Assembly (NCBI RefSeq): GCF_018143015.1
Contig: NC_054749.1
Span: forward strand, 34,676,500-34,740,499
Length of the DNA: 64,000 nt
DNA from: Lytechinus variegatus
Lineage: Eukaryota; Echinodermata; Echinoidea; Temnopleuroida; Toxopneustidae
Reading direction: 5' to 3'
Of this stretch, positions 44,454 to 59,400 are shown in pieces (positions within the stretch are counted from its first letter, which is position 1; each line of letters begins with the position of its first letter). The notes below the pieces were generated by a model. That model searched no databases. It was given only the letters and a program-made list of their open reading frames with translations, and was not told the DNA's origin. The position numbers and the translations under genes were made by a program.

Positions 44454-47400
44454 ATGGCATCCAACGTGAACGTCCTGTGTCCGAATGGACGACGACAAAT
44501 TGTCAAAGTTTCTCCTAATACGAGAATCCTAGAGGTAAGTCTGCTATTATTCAAATGAGTAAAAAAATCGTTTGTGCAAGGGTGTTTGGTTTACTAATGA
44601 AATTTGAAAATAATTCATTTGTGCTACATGAGAAATTGCGCTGTGTCATCCATCGCATCGGAGAGCGGCTTAGCGAACAGCTACGGGTATGCTATTGCTA
44701 ATTTGCCCGTCACCACCGGGCTAGATTATATGAAGACTCGGTGATACTGATAGTGTGTGTGAAAGAGCCCTGCCGCCGCCCACACTGCACTGTAGCAGTA
44801 ACAGTTAGGCCTATGCTATGGCTATGGCTAAGTTCTTCTTCTTCTTCCAGTCTGGTACAGTCTGCCACTGGCGTATTGTCATATCTTGTGCTTGTCAAGT
44901 GTTGAGTGTACAGTGCAAGTAAAAAATTTCTACAAAAGTACAATGGACTCTATATGTGCAGCTACGCCTACGAGTTATGGCTATGCTATGGCACAACTTT
45001 TGAAATAAGATCCATATTAGATTCGAGGTAGCTAGTTTAGATTTACAGCAGTGATTCCAAGTTCTTTTCCATGAAAAAGAGAAAAAAAATTGACATTTAA
45101 TCTGTCCAATTTAAAAAAAAAGGTTTGTGACGGCTGCAATAAAGCTTCTGTAATTATTTGTAGGATGGGGGGTCGGGTGTCCGGACACTTAATATTTTTG
45201 AAGCCTTCTATTTTGTCTTTGGATTACACTAAAAATATGAATTCAATAGTTGAAATCATCTTCTATTTTGTTCTCTATAATATTTACTAACATTTTGTAC
45301 TAAAAATTGATGAAACTTCACTTGTAAATTCTTCGAAATGACTTTCTAAAATCGATCGTCCGGACACACAACCTGTCCGGACACACAACAACTGGGTATA
45401 TAATAATATGTCATTGATTTTCGTTTTCAGATCATCGAGACAGTGTGTCAGAAACAGAAGTTTAATGCAGATGATCACAATTTGAAGTAAGTCTTTCAAA
45501 GATTTGGAGGGAGTGAGCAAAGTCTTGAAAGTCATGGGCTATTTTGTCTAGATGCATATCATTATGAAATCTGTATTTGTGAATTGTATTGGTTAGTATA
45601 ATAGTTGTCACTACTAGGGAATCCTGACAATTTATCTTTTTCATTTTTGGATAGAGTATACTAGGGGGGGGGGGCTGGGGGGCTTCAGCCCCCACTTTTA
45701 TCAAAAACCATGTACAAAAACATAAAAATTACCATAGGATTGTAAAAATTTTGCATGGTCAGCCCCCCCACATTGAAAATCGTTCCATGGCCCCTGGCTA
45801 GTATCTTTATCCTCACAAAGTTTTTAAATTTTAAAGAATTCTAATTACCTGTATGTAACTACAGTGGTACAGGTCTGAAAATATAAGCATCTGTAAATAT
45901 TATTTTCTTTTATGAGAAGAGATAAATCCTGTTGCTTTTAGTTGCACAGTAGATCCATCTCTTTGTGAAAAAGGATGTATGTCATTTATTTTTATTAATC
46001 ATAAAGTGTATAATTGCTTAATTTATAAATGGTGATGCTCAGAAAAATGAGAATATCTATGAATGAGTTGCAAAATTGTTCACCATTCAATAAGATAAGT
46101 ACCTGTAATTATTTTCATTCAAAAGTGAATATCTTGGAACAAACCCCCTCTAAGAGCAATATTTCTAGCTTGCATTTCTTGATATAGGGAATGATGTGAA
46201 TGCAAAAATCCAAGACAGACTTGATTTTGTTGTTTTTCTGATGATTACACATTGAATCTTTTGGACCTTTGACATCTGATGGATAATTTCATCATGGATC
46301 TAAGCTTATTATTATTAAAAGATCACTGGGGTTAGTTAGTAGCTTTGCTAATTCTGTCATATCTTTGGCAGAACAAAACTGGGCACCATAGGCGAGTGGT
46401 CTTCATCATGAACTGACCGTGTAGGCAGGTTCCTCTCTGATATTCCAATGTTGATTGCTTTTATTTCACCTTGACTTTCAGACACCAGAGGACCATCCTT
46501 GATGTCCAGGTTCCTTTCCGATATTCCAATGTACCCAACAATGCCAAGCTGGAGCTGGTTAAATCAGACGTCCCACGCAATCGGTCTGGCTCCACCACGG
46601 TGGCACTGCAATTATTCACGGGTGAACGACTTCAGCATAGCTTCGAGTCTTCATCCTCCCTATGGGATATTCTAGAGCACTGGGATGGTCAGAGTAGTGA
46701 CAGGTGAGAGTAGAGGGAACATTCACAAAGTAATGGTTTACTCAAATTAGAATCGAGATGGAGGTAAGCAAAGAGTTCCTTTGTGACAGCAACCCTAACC
46801 CTAATATATAGGCCTATATTTTTTTTTTCCACTTCGGGTGCCTGTTGTAACAGGAACTCTTCCTGGAGTGAATATTGGTTAGGGATTTCATTTTTACGAC
46901 CCTCTCCTTGGCCTCTGTTGATTTGGATTGGAGTAGCAGACTTCTCAACCATTCTGATTATTGAGGAAAGAATATGAATTTAGACCTTTCTGACATCTTT
47001 GTTTGATAAGGTTTTCCTATTTTCATGGTGACTTTATTGCACTGCACCTACTTTCTTGTTATAGTGCACAATCCTATTTGAAATACTTCTTTCCTATTCT
47101 GAGTAAAACGAACCTCATTTTACAATAATATGCCTTGGGAGATCTGGATTGATAAGAATAATGTTTACACAGATTTAACTGTCTGAAACACATTGAAATG
47201 TTGATTTTTACATGTGGTCATTTTCAAACGTGAGTGACACGACAATCGGAGACGGTTAAGGGATCACATCTTTAAACTTAAAGGTTATGAATCTATCATG
47301 ACTACTATATTATATACAATGTAGGACTGGCATGGGCCACTGCCAGTTTGATTTGAATTCTACAATTAGTTTAGTAGATATGATCGAAAAATGGTGCGTG

Positions 47401-50400
47401 AGTGACACGACAAATTTCGGACATGGGTTTCTGACCATTATCACTTATGATTGGATTCGTGCCCAAGTAGCTGACCAGGAGTACTGCGAGTACCCATACA
47501 TGTACGTAAATAGTGTACCTATTTAGCACATATAGTTAGTATCAATCAAACCTTCTCTAGGGAAAATGGTGCCCTCCTATATACCGTGAGTGACACGACA
47601 CCCAAAACGTGAGTGACACGACAAGTGCAAAAATACAACATTTATCTCAACAATGAAATTATTTTTGGCATGATGTACAAGACTGAAATCCCATCAACTA
47701 TAAAACAAGCTTAATTACATAACAACTGCCTTCTTCAAAGTTGATAATGTGTCATTCTGATGATTAATTCTTCGTTTATGGTCATATTTGCCCATCAACT
47801 CACATTCCCTATACCATACCACATTATTGTCACACTCGAGCTTATACCACTCTCCTCTTTGGATGAGGAGGCACTTGAAGGAGGTGCTATGTGGTCTTAG
47901 CATTGGCATCAACTCAAACATTCTTTTTGTGGCCTGATTTCATTCAAAACTTTAACTGTTTCTCCCTATCTGTATATGACAGTTTACAGGTTTACAATTC
48001 AGCATCCACAACGGATGGAAACATTTTTCCTTGTAAGAAAGGTATTCTCAATTGTCACTCGCATCCTCTGGCATGGTCTGGTAGCCAATGATGTCATGCA
48101 TGACTCTTCTTTCTTGAAATATTTGATGAGGATATTATCCTCCTTTAATATTTTAGACATTGTCCAAATAGTCCTTGGCAGCTTCAACGTCTTTTTTTGT
48201 ACACTGTATCAAACCACAGTTACTTGGCTGCACACTCCAGATGGACTATTAGTAAATCCTTGAGAAACTTAAATAGTTCAACTCATCAAGCATTGGTTTT
48301 CTCCTGAACACTGCTTGGTAGTTTGCTGTGCAGGCCCTACATCATCACTAGTGGTATGAATCGTGGCCGAACAAAGAATGATTTTGAACCAGGCATGTAG
48401 CTACTTCAAGCAATATCCAAAATGCTCTTTTAAATCTCTTTATATTTTCACCTCAGATGTTCTTGCAAAAAAAAATTTTATTTCATGTCCTCGAATACAA
48501 GCTTTGTGGCAAAAAGAGTTCATTTCAATTAATCAGAAGGGAAAGATTTTCATCTGATTTTGAAAGAATGTTTGGTGTTCACAGAGATCTTGTCATACAC
48601 TTTTCTACCATTAGAATATTCTAGCGATTTCTGCAAATTTCAAAATAAGATCCCAGACCTTGCTAGCTTTAAACTTTCTTAATTAGTAAGACAAAGAAAT
48701 AACATTCCCAAAAAGATAGGTGAACGTTCTACTCATTTTTGTAAATGGAGACAGAGAATGTTCAAGTCATACCTGACTAACTTGAACCATCACCAAATCT
48801 TTATGCACTGTAAATATGTTCAATTGTTCATTACTATGTATAGTAGTTTTTCTCTTAATATATTCATATTTTTGTGTTGATTGATTACGGTATTATATTC
48901 TTTTATCTCAGTACGTCATCAAAATATGAATTAGGATCCGAGTATTCACACGAATGGAAAGTTGTCAGGGTTTTTGAAACTGAAAAAAACGATGGAGAGG
49001 AAAGAAAATGGATGAACTCAATGTCGATTTCTATATGTCCATTGATAGGGGTGAAGTTGGGAAAACAGAAAAAATATTAGCCTTACATAGGCCTAAATGA
49101 TGTCAGGAACAACATTTTGACTCCATCATTGAATTTATGTAGTAAAATGCTTTAAAAATTATTCGATGTCCTTTTTTATACACGATATGAGACCGTGAGT
49201 GACACGACATTTCGTGAGTGACACGACATTGTGAGTGACACGACACAACTTTAACAGTTAATTTTAGCTTAACCTTAACACAATGGACCAAATTACTTTA
49301 TATACAATAAGGTATGGGAAAACTGTATTTGCTCCTGTACTGGGATAAATTAATTTTCAGAATACACAGCTCTAGAAAACTTTTTCTCTTTAAAACGTGA
49401 GTGACACGACAACCAGTTTTGAAAACTTTAAAGATCTACTTTTTTCAGAAAAACACTTCAGATAATTTTTTTTTGTTATTTAGGAGTTAGATACAATACA
49501 GAGCTAATATCTTGCCAACAAATATGCTTCTAATACAAATTTTATATTGTGATAGGCAATGTGTAAATTTTAATGCAAAAATCAACATTTTGTAACATTA
49601 AATTTCCCTTGCACTAAATTCACTGTATTTCAAGACACAATGAATAATTTTACATAACTGAAATGGAAAAATATACTTTGAGATGTCTAGTTTCAAAAAC
49701 CATTAATGCCTACTAATTTCTAGCAAGTTTTAATTTTCACCCCCATGTCCACTTTTGTTTGAAAATGACCATGTACCAATATCATGATAGATGAGAAGAC
49801 ATATAATTTACTCAATATTGTCCGTACATTGAATTGTCAATGTGTGAACAATATTTTGTTTCCTTCACTACGTCAAGCAACACTAATCGGTACATATTGT
49901 TATAATTTTATCAATTTACGATCCTTCTGAATTTAATATAAGCTTATCATTTAAGCCAAAATAAAGTTTCTCTTAAAGCAACATGTGTGAAGCTATTCTG
50001 CTTGCATAGTAATTTCCTTTCTCATATTTTATTCTTTACAGGCCTTCTTTGACTTGTCCTCCATCTGGCAGTGGGTCATCTGTCCATCCAATCTGTATCT
50101 ACATGACAGAGGAGGTACTGGGCTCATTTATTCATTGATATCTGATTTATATTTAATTCATTTATCATTTCTTGGGAGTTGCATATTTTGTATTGAATAT
50201 CTTATTTAATATGAAATTTTAGGCTCAATGAATGACATGCACAGTCTCTAATTTACACAAATAAATCAAAATTTCCTTTTCATTTTCATTACACAAGCCA
50301 TAGGTTCAGTCAGTCAATTTATGCAGATACATAAATGACACTCCCAAAAAGATGTCTAACCTTAGTAAAAAATTAAGCAAGGGTCAGAATGCATTCTTTG

Positions 50401-53400
50401 AATGTGAATATGAACATTTGTTTCTGTTATGGTAAAAGTGTTGTTGAGCTATATCAGCAGTGGGTGTTGATTTAACATTGATGTTCTAGTTGTCTTTGTG
50501 TTTCTTTTTCAAGGTTATTGGTGAGGAATGGTTAAGAGCAACCACACTGAGAGGCCTTGGGCTGATGGGAGGAAGAGCTATTATAAGGTAATGATGTAAT
50601 CCACTAAGCTGGTTTGAAGGGGAAGGGGGTTGGTTTCAATTCCTGGGTCATGTTAAATGCAAACTGCAATATCAATGATTCAGATGCATTATACAAATAT
50701 ACTGGGTTGGAGAAAGTATAGTGGAAATATTTTTATCCAAAATTGGTCTGGCAATAAGAGTGCCAGACCAACCGAGGATAAAATATTTCCCTTACACTTT
50801 TGAAAGAAATGCCTGGTATATTTGTTTTGTATCCCTTCCATATTTAAGTTTGAATGAAAAATATTGGTAATCTAGTACTAAGTGGCTCATCTCCATGATC
50901 TGGACAAAAGCTAGATTGGCTTAGCTCTAATTTAATCAAAATTGATTTATCATCGGCTTGCCAGTTCCTGGGTGAATGCATGATTTGCAGTCGGATGCAA
51001 AATAGTAAAAAAAAACTAGTCTACTCTGACGTCACAAACTATTTTGATCTCTGATGAATTTTGTTTTGCTGGTGAAATTATGATTGGTCACCTGAATGGC
51101 TCTTGACCAAATCAAATAACAACTTGATTTTAGATTTAGAATAATTGTTTTTAATCGGAAAGTGTGGAATATAATGTATGCCTTAATTATAGAGTACTAC
51201 TTTTTTCTGAGTTGTTCATAAAATATAAAATTCAGAGACACAGCATTTTCGTAGCCCATTAACGATATACAACTCTTTGTGTTTAGATAGAAATGAATTA
51301 TTCTATTAGACAAAGACACATATTTTTATTTCATAATTCAATGTTTCTTAGGTTATTGCATAGAGAAGTTGAACTTCCACCACCACCAAAGAAAGTCCAG
51401 CCAAAGAAAATGCCAATTGCTGATACTCCTGCTCACCCCTCAAATCAAATGGATTCTTCCACCACAGTACAAGCTTCAGCATCATCAGATCAGTCCATAG
51501 CTGCACAAAGGGGTGGCCAAGTGGCAGAATGCCATTTGCCAACAAGTATTCAATCAAAACCAGCACCTCCATTGACTGAAAATGCACCTCCCACTAATGA
51601 ACTTGCCCAGAAAACCAGTTCCAACGTTACAGCCATGGACTGTACCACTTCTGATAATAGGGACGATTCTGCAATGGAAGTTGATGCAATAGAAATGAAA
51701 TCCGAACAGGCTGATTCTCCTGCTATTGAATGTGATAACTCACTCCAAGAAAGGACAGTAGCTCAAGATCAGAGTGTAAGGCCTAAAGAGAGCCACCAAC
51801 CTTCTACAAGCAGAGAAGAAGAAGGAATGTCAAAGGAAGAGAAAACAGAGAAAGTTGTGAAGGACATTGAGAAGCAGGAAGGAATGACCCTGGATGAATA
51901 CGCAAGGAGAAGGATACAAAACCTACTTGAAAAAGAAGAAGAGGTTAGTCAATAACCTGTCCAGAGCTGCCAAGTGGTACTTATTTTCAGTATTTAGTAC
52001 TGAAAAGTGAGGAAAATATTGATAGTTTCATGTAAAATACTGATTTCTAAAGCTTCAGTTGTATGTATGGTCCTATGGTATTTTTGAAAATACTGATTTC
52101 CTCACCGAAATACTGATTTTTGCTTCAAAAATACTGAAATGTTCCTTTTCAGGTTGGCAGCTCTGTTACAAGTCAGAACTAAATTTTCTATATGTCCAGT
52201 TCGAAAAGCTATTGTTTTTATTTATCCAGTTTGAAAAACTGAAAATGGCAACACAGGTAATTGTGTCACTATTACAAATTATGCCAACATGCCCTTTCTA
52301 GATCAAAAGCAAATGTTCTGTCATTTAAATAGATTTCAATTATGATCTTTACACACTACTGTGTGTCTATAATTTAGCCATTTGGTCAGCACACAGATCT
52401 CATCTCATGCAAAAATTACTATGAAATGAAATCACATATTCCTCATCTAAAATTTGATTGCGTTTTTGACTAATTTGTATATATTTCATGTTTATTTTGT
52501 GATCAAAATGACCCATTGAAACGAAACATGTGACCACTTTGCGCAGCCAACTTGAATTAAATAAAAAGAAGAAGGGTCACTTAATTCTCAACAGTAACAT
52601 TCTACAGTGCCTGCGTTGCAGAGAGAAATGTGCTTTAACACGTCTGTAAAACCATACACAAGTAAAAAATACTTGCTTTTGATTAGTTTAACACATCTGT
52701 AAAATCATACACAGGTAAAAATGCTTGCCTGATTATTTGGAAATTTTACATGTGATTGTGACTCTTTGTACAAAGGATCTCATTATACTCCATCCATTGC
52801 CTCATTATATTTTCCTTTAGTGACGTTAATTCCAATTCTATTTCAATTTCCAATATTAGTTCAAGTTCCGATTCAAATTCAAATTTCAATCTTAATTTAA
52901 ATGTCAATTTGATGGCACAAAATGTTCTAAATTCTATGCACTTGTATATTCGTATATATTATGTCAGTGGTTGACTTTTGGTAAATATAATCATTTTCTA
53001 GGTTATGTTTTGTGTATTCGATACCATGTAAAAGTTAAATTTTATATTTATTTATGTATTTATTTGGAAAATAAATACTATGTTATAAACCATTGACCTT
53101 GATTAATATGTTCCTGAAGGAAAGTGATATATGTACATTGTTTGGCAATTCACTGTTATTTTTTTTCAGATGGTGAAGTCAATGGAGGAAGCTATGATGG
53201 ATTCTATGACACAGCAATCACAAGGAGTCACGAACCATCAACCTCCTCGTAGGAGAGAACCCAAACCACCTGTTCATGCTTTTGCTGACTTTAAGGTAAA
53301 CCATTGTGGATGGATGAATCTTGTTATTAATAATAATAATGGTGGCTACTTATATAGCGCACAGGTCCACCTTTCGGTGCTCATGGCGCTTTAAAAAGGC

Positions 53401-56400
53401 ACTGCTATTATTATTACCCCGGCTAAGCTAGGCAACCGATTAAGGCGCACACAGCTTTTTGAGGAATTACTTCCTGCCGGTACCCATTTACATCACCTGG
53501 GTCGAGTGCAGCACACAGTGGATGAATTTCTTGCTGAAGGAAATTACGCCATGGCTGGGATTTGAACCCACGACCCTCTGTTTCAAAGTCCGGAGACTAA
53601 TCCACTGGGCCACAACGCTCCACTGTGGTTGTTTTTCAGAATAAATTGTCTAATGTCAACATGTGTATCATTTAAGGCATAAATTTGTTGATAGATTAGC
53701 ATTAATGAGTGTGCTCCTATCTACAATACGATCAGTGCGTTGGTGTGTTACATATGACATGCAACTGGGATGTTAAGTGCTCTTTAAGTCACTCTTGATT
53801 CTGTTTGAAACAGCCTCAATCCCTCTGGTGTAGATTACCTTTAGATTTTACCAAACAAATATACATTTCATTAGCAGTTCAAGTTTTATGAGAATTTCAA
53901 ATTATGTTATTAAGTTATATATTGTTACAATTTGTATCTATCTCTCTCTCTCTTTCCTTTTTTCTTATATCATTTATAATCATTTATATTTGCACTTCAT
54001 GACACAATTTTCCATTGTATCAGTTCCCAGAACCAAAGAACACAGATGCAACTGATAAAGGCAAAGGAAAAATGAAGCAAGACATCAGTTCAAAGGTATG
54101 GATATCATTTATTCTTTATTCAGACTCCTGTGAATCATATTAATCATCACAAAAGTAATTTCATCCATGATATTGAAAAATTGACTCGATTAGTCTCAAG
54201 ATAGCGTCAACTGGTATGGTTTTAGTATTGATGATTTAACTACTAAAATAATAAAATGCAAAATCAAATATTGATTTTTTTATTATTATTATCACAGCCT
54301 TGTGAGAGGAATCAACTAGTCTTTTCTCCAGACCAGGATCAGATCAAATTTGACCAATCTAGTGATGTTCCTGATGAGTTCTTTGATCTGACGGTTGATG
54401 ATGTGAGGAAGAGGCTTTCTGATCTCAGACATCAAAGGTTTGTTTGAATCAACCAATTCGCATCTAGGGTTGGAATCAAAACGTTTGATGTGTAAAGTAA
54501 TATCTTTGGATTGTGCTTGGGATTTACCATGTCTCTCTTCATTCAAACAAATCAGTCTTTTGGAAAACACTTTGTATTTCATCCAGAAAAGAACCTTCTG
54601 TAGAATAAAAAAGTATTTGTGTTACAAAGTTTTGCTTATTTCCACAAAACAGCAATACGTATGTCCAGGGCAGTATGTAAATAGAGGAGGCAATGATGTC
54701 AACTACAACTATTTTTATATTATGATTTTTTTTCAATTGTAAATTTTTAGAAGATTTTGATAGAATCATGATAGAGTACTATTATGACAAAGCTTTTTTC
54801 TTTTCATTCAAGTCAACTTTTCCATCTGATACCCTTTTGTTCAGAAGTAGGTGATTTATGCATTTATTTCAAGTAATTGAATCCTTGACTGACCAAAAGA
54901 AGAGCAAATACTACTTTTATTTATTTATGAATCTACATTGAACTAAATGACAATCCCTTTTTTCCATTTATAGTGCTGACTCAGGAAAGCAACTAGAAAC
55001 AAAGGCCATGAGAGAAGCTCAGGATGAGATAAAGATGAAGAAATATGAGAAGGTAAGATTTATTTTTCACCAAGAATACTATCATCTACTCTTTCATTGT
55101 CTTTCTCCTATTCTTTTCTTCTGTATGGTGTTTATTGTAGTCATTTCTTTTTCTTATCATGTACTGGGCGGAGCATTGTGGCCCAGTGGATAAGTCTCCT
55201 AACTTTGAAACAGAGGGTCGTGGGTTTGAATCCCAGCCATGGCATAATTTCCTTCAGCAAGAAATTTATCCACATTGCTGCACTCGACCAGGTGAGGTGA
55301 ATGGGTACCCGGCAGGATTAATTCCTTGAAAGCATGAGCGCTGAAAGGCAGCTCGAGCTAAAGCCGGGGGTAATTATAATAAGAACAACGCACCTTGGAA
55401 TAGAATATTTCTAGATAGATGGCGCTATATAAATGCCTAATATGATTTTTTAGCAGTCATACCAGGCCATGGATTTTAACCATTTCTTATCAAAGGTTTT
55501 ACAAAAACATTGATTTGGATATTTGTTAATGATTTGTATTCTAGGTTGTTGTTAGGATCCACTTTCCAGACCGGATCATTTTACAGGGATTCTTCAGGCC
55601 TCAGGAAACGGGTAAGTTGAGGATATCTTCTTCATTCAATGATTTTACTTTTGTAACAAATGAGTCTTCTCCATGGATTCAAGCTAAATGAAAGTAGTTG
55701 CAGTAAAACACTGATTACGTGAGAAAGTCTGTAAAACCAAGGTTAAGTATGATTATGTCATCGTGGATCTAGATCTGGTGTTGTTACATAAACTGAACTT
55801 TGTAAAATCATAAAATCTAAGCCGAAAAAATATAACTCTGAAGATCGCCAAACAGATAGGCTCACGTAGACAGTGTATTGCTGGAATAAAGACCTGACGG
55901 AAGTGCCTGAATCCGTGCTAATTTAGCTTATTTCTCAGCAATTACACAATTTCTTCAAGAATCCTTTGGCACATATTTTTTATTCATACAGACACTTGGG
56001 TGGTCATTATATTGGATTCTGTAAATAAAGTCATTTTGAGATCGCTACTACAACTGGCATTCATCTTTAATGCTATTTTTGTAAGGGGAAGGGGAGTAAT
56101 TTTCATTGTCTTGTGTTATATTGTGTTTCTCTCTAGTGATTCACACCTGTAGGGACTGCAGTTATCTTTGTCAAAGTCTTATCAATTGAAATCACAAAAA
56201 AGGCTTTGATAGTGAAGAGACAGGGATTCCCTAATTCCATTTAACTTGAAATTCAACTGCACATAAAGATTTTGATGTAAGTTACTGCAATGTAAACCTG
56301 TTTTATGTAAATAATGCTAAAAATGTATATGTTTATGTTAGGTACAAAATAATTCAGTTTTCTATCATGTTTCCTTTGATATTTCATGTTTTGACTGTTG

Positions 56401-59400
56401 CATACTTTCCTATTCTTTTGTTTGCCGTAGTTGAAGCTGTGAAGGAATTTGTGAAATCAAATTTAGCGGACAAAGAGCAATCATTTTATCTTTGTAAGTC
56501 ACTCCTATCATCTTTTATCGTACTTGTGGATTAAGAAAAACATAATATAAATATAACACAAGAATAATTTACTCTGTGGAGGGTCATTGGCCCTGTTGTG
56601 TAAGAGCTGTACTATCATAACTTTACCATCCAATGTTAATTACTGTGAAATCCTTTGTTTGATTTTATTATCAGAGATACCATCATGGTGCTAAAGAAAT
56701 CTGAATTCAGATAAGTTGAAATTGAACATTTTATTCAATGCAGTGCATTTGCGTACTAGTATTTTTAACTGGCAAGTACAGCACTTCCATTACAGATGTT
56801 ATTTCATTTCAGCTATACCCATACATCATAGCTGAGAGTATTTTTAACCTGACAAACTTTTTTTTAAATTAAACATTGAAACTTAATCCTATGTTTTGTT
56901 TCTAGTAGAATTGATTGAATAAAATGTATTTATTTATTTATTTCTCATTATCCCTTGTGATATTTTAGATACAACTCCACCAAAAACAGTCTTGAAAGAT
57001 ATGTCAGAGACCCTCTTCAAGGTATTGTAAACCTGTATTTTGATATTTTTCAAAAAGCATTGAAATGTACAATATACATGTACATGGCTTTGTGAACAAT
57101 AGCCAAGCAAACTTACGTTAGCCATCTATTGCTCATACGTATGAAAATGGAATAAATTCACAAATTAGCATGAAAACAATCACTTTTAGAAAAAGAAATT
57201 TGTGCCATTCATGTACATCTTGGAATGCCAGGAATTCATGGCCTGAGACTATGGGCCCATTTCAGAAAGTTATTCATGACAATACATATGACTTCTATTT
57301 CTTAACTAGAAAGCCCAATATTCTCCTGTTTTAACATAATTGGAGTTAATTTCCCATTACCCTAATAATTTGTTTTTCTTCAAACAACACATTTTGCATT
57401 CAGATGCTTGACAATCCCTTTTTTTAAGTTTTTGGTAAATTATATTTCTGCATTATTTACCTGTTTGGCTATTTTGAATATAGAAATTTATGCTATTTAC
57501 TCATCTCCAACAGTTTGAGACATTGAACCTCTGTTTGGTAAATGGCTTGTGTGTGTTTTACCATCAAAGAAAAATGAATAAGATTCATATTTTTCTTAAG
57601 CATAAAGATTGTTGACATTTTATATTTTCCAGGCAAAGCTGTTTCCTGCTGCTGTTGTCCATTTTGGTTCCCAAGTTATAAGAGGTAAGAAGTTTATAAA
57701 ACTGACTTTCTTGAGATTTATACCATGTTGATTTGAAGAATTATTATCATTGTTAATTGTTATTAATTGCAGACAGGGATGGGACACTAGCTCTGAACAG
57801 TCCACAAAAGTCCAGCATCTGTTTCAGTGACAAATCGGTTTTTTATTTTTACATGTATTTCTATTAATCAGATTATTTTGTTTACACCTGGGACGGCTCT
57901 TCAATGTCACATTGCTCCAGGACATACATGTCATGACTTGGTGGGTGTTTCATAAAGCTGATCATAAGTTACAAATGACTTTATGCATGACTGGTGACCC
58001 TTTCTTGTGCTTAATGTTATATTCCTATGTAACTGACTTAGCATCTGAGAACATGTTCCAGTCATCCATAAAGTCATGCATAACTTTACAAGCAGCTTTA
58101 TGACCCCCCCATCAGGGGGGGGGTCATAAAACTGTAAGTTAAGAGCAACTTTAAGAAAGACTAGTGAACCTTTTTTGCAAGCCAAACCATCGCCAATGGA
58201 TACACTATTTACCACAAGAAAGGATCATACCATGGTCACATTTTCTCGTCGGCGGCCGTACGGCAAGTCAAATATAGCCGTTTTATTCATTTTTATACAA
58301 ACCACCTCTATGTAGCTCGTACATAAAATGTGAAAACGGCTGTTTTCGATTCTCCATACGGCAGCCGTAGAGCAAATGTGATGAAGGTATCACCAGTCGT
58401 TTTTAAAGTCCCTCTTAACTTACAAACACCTTTATGAATCACCCATCACGTTTCACACCATGGACTTTCATGTGTCTTGTTGGGCGCCCGAGACCACTCA
58501 GCCATGTCACTTCCATAGTGTACATGACTATTGTACTTTGAAATATTTGTAATGTGAACAATGCTGAAGATGATTTTCATCCCTAAATGGATGGTAGGAT
58601 CCCAAACTTGACTTCTGATTTATTTCTTTCTATTCCAGATCATTACCTCCACGAGGAAGCTCTGGGCGACTTGGCATCCCTTCTTCAAGCGGAATGTGTC
58701 GTAGCAAAAACGTAGGTATTATATAATGGGCAATAAGATAGTGTATAAAATCTTTATGTTTACATATCAGGGGGAATGGAAGGGGTGTGTCATACAAGCC
58801 ACACCCACATTTTCATTAGTATACATATTTTTATTATTATTATTTATATACTGCGCTTTTCCCAGAATGGCCCAAAGCGCTTACAAGAAGAAAAAGAGAT
58901 TGTTACAACTACATGTATACAAATGAAAACGTACAATCCTAAAAATCTGGATTGGAAAAAAGAAAGGTTTTAAGTCCCTTTTTAAATGAAGCAACAGATG
59001 GTGATTGTCTAAGAGTAAAAGGTAAGCGATTCCAATATTTTGAAGCGGTTACGGTAAAAGTCCTATCTCCAGCCAGTTTCTTAGTGATTTTACATGTGAG
59101 ACGGAATGGGTCACTGGAGGCTCGTACATTCCTGCGAGGGGTGTATAGGGTCAAACAATCACGCAGATATAAAGGTGCCTGCTTATTGAGAGACTTAAAA
59201 ACTAACAAAAGTAACTTAAAAACTATACGATGTCGTATGGGAAGCCAGTGTAACGATTCAAGGAGTGGTTTAGAGATGTTAAATCTTGTTACTTGATAAA
59301 TTATTCGAGCTGCCCAATTTTGAAGCCTTTGAATGCGATCTACTTGAGTAACGGGAATGTTAGAGAGAAGACCATTGCAGTAATCTAAACGGGACAGAAC

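Noticed and set aside
45357-45392. Repeated TGTCCGGACACACAAC, also near 45178
   Set aside because: A short local tandem repeat of two units with a palindromic core; no further structure around it.
46791-46804. AACCCTAACCCTAA, telomere-like
   Set aside because: Only two units, in an intron; too short to suggest a telomeric tract.
58952-59296. Plus-strand 114-codon frame
   Set aside because: Antisense to the LINE reverse transcriptase frame.
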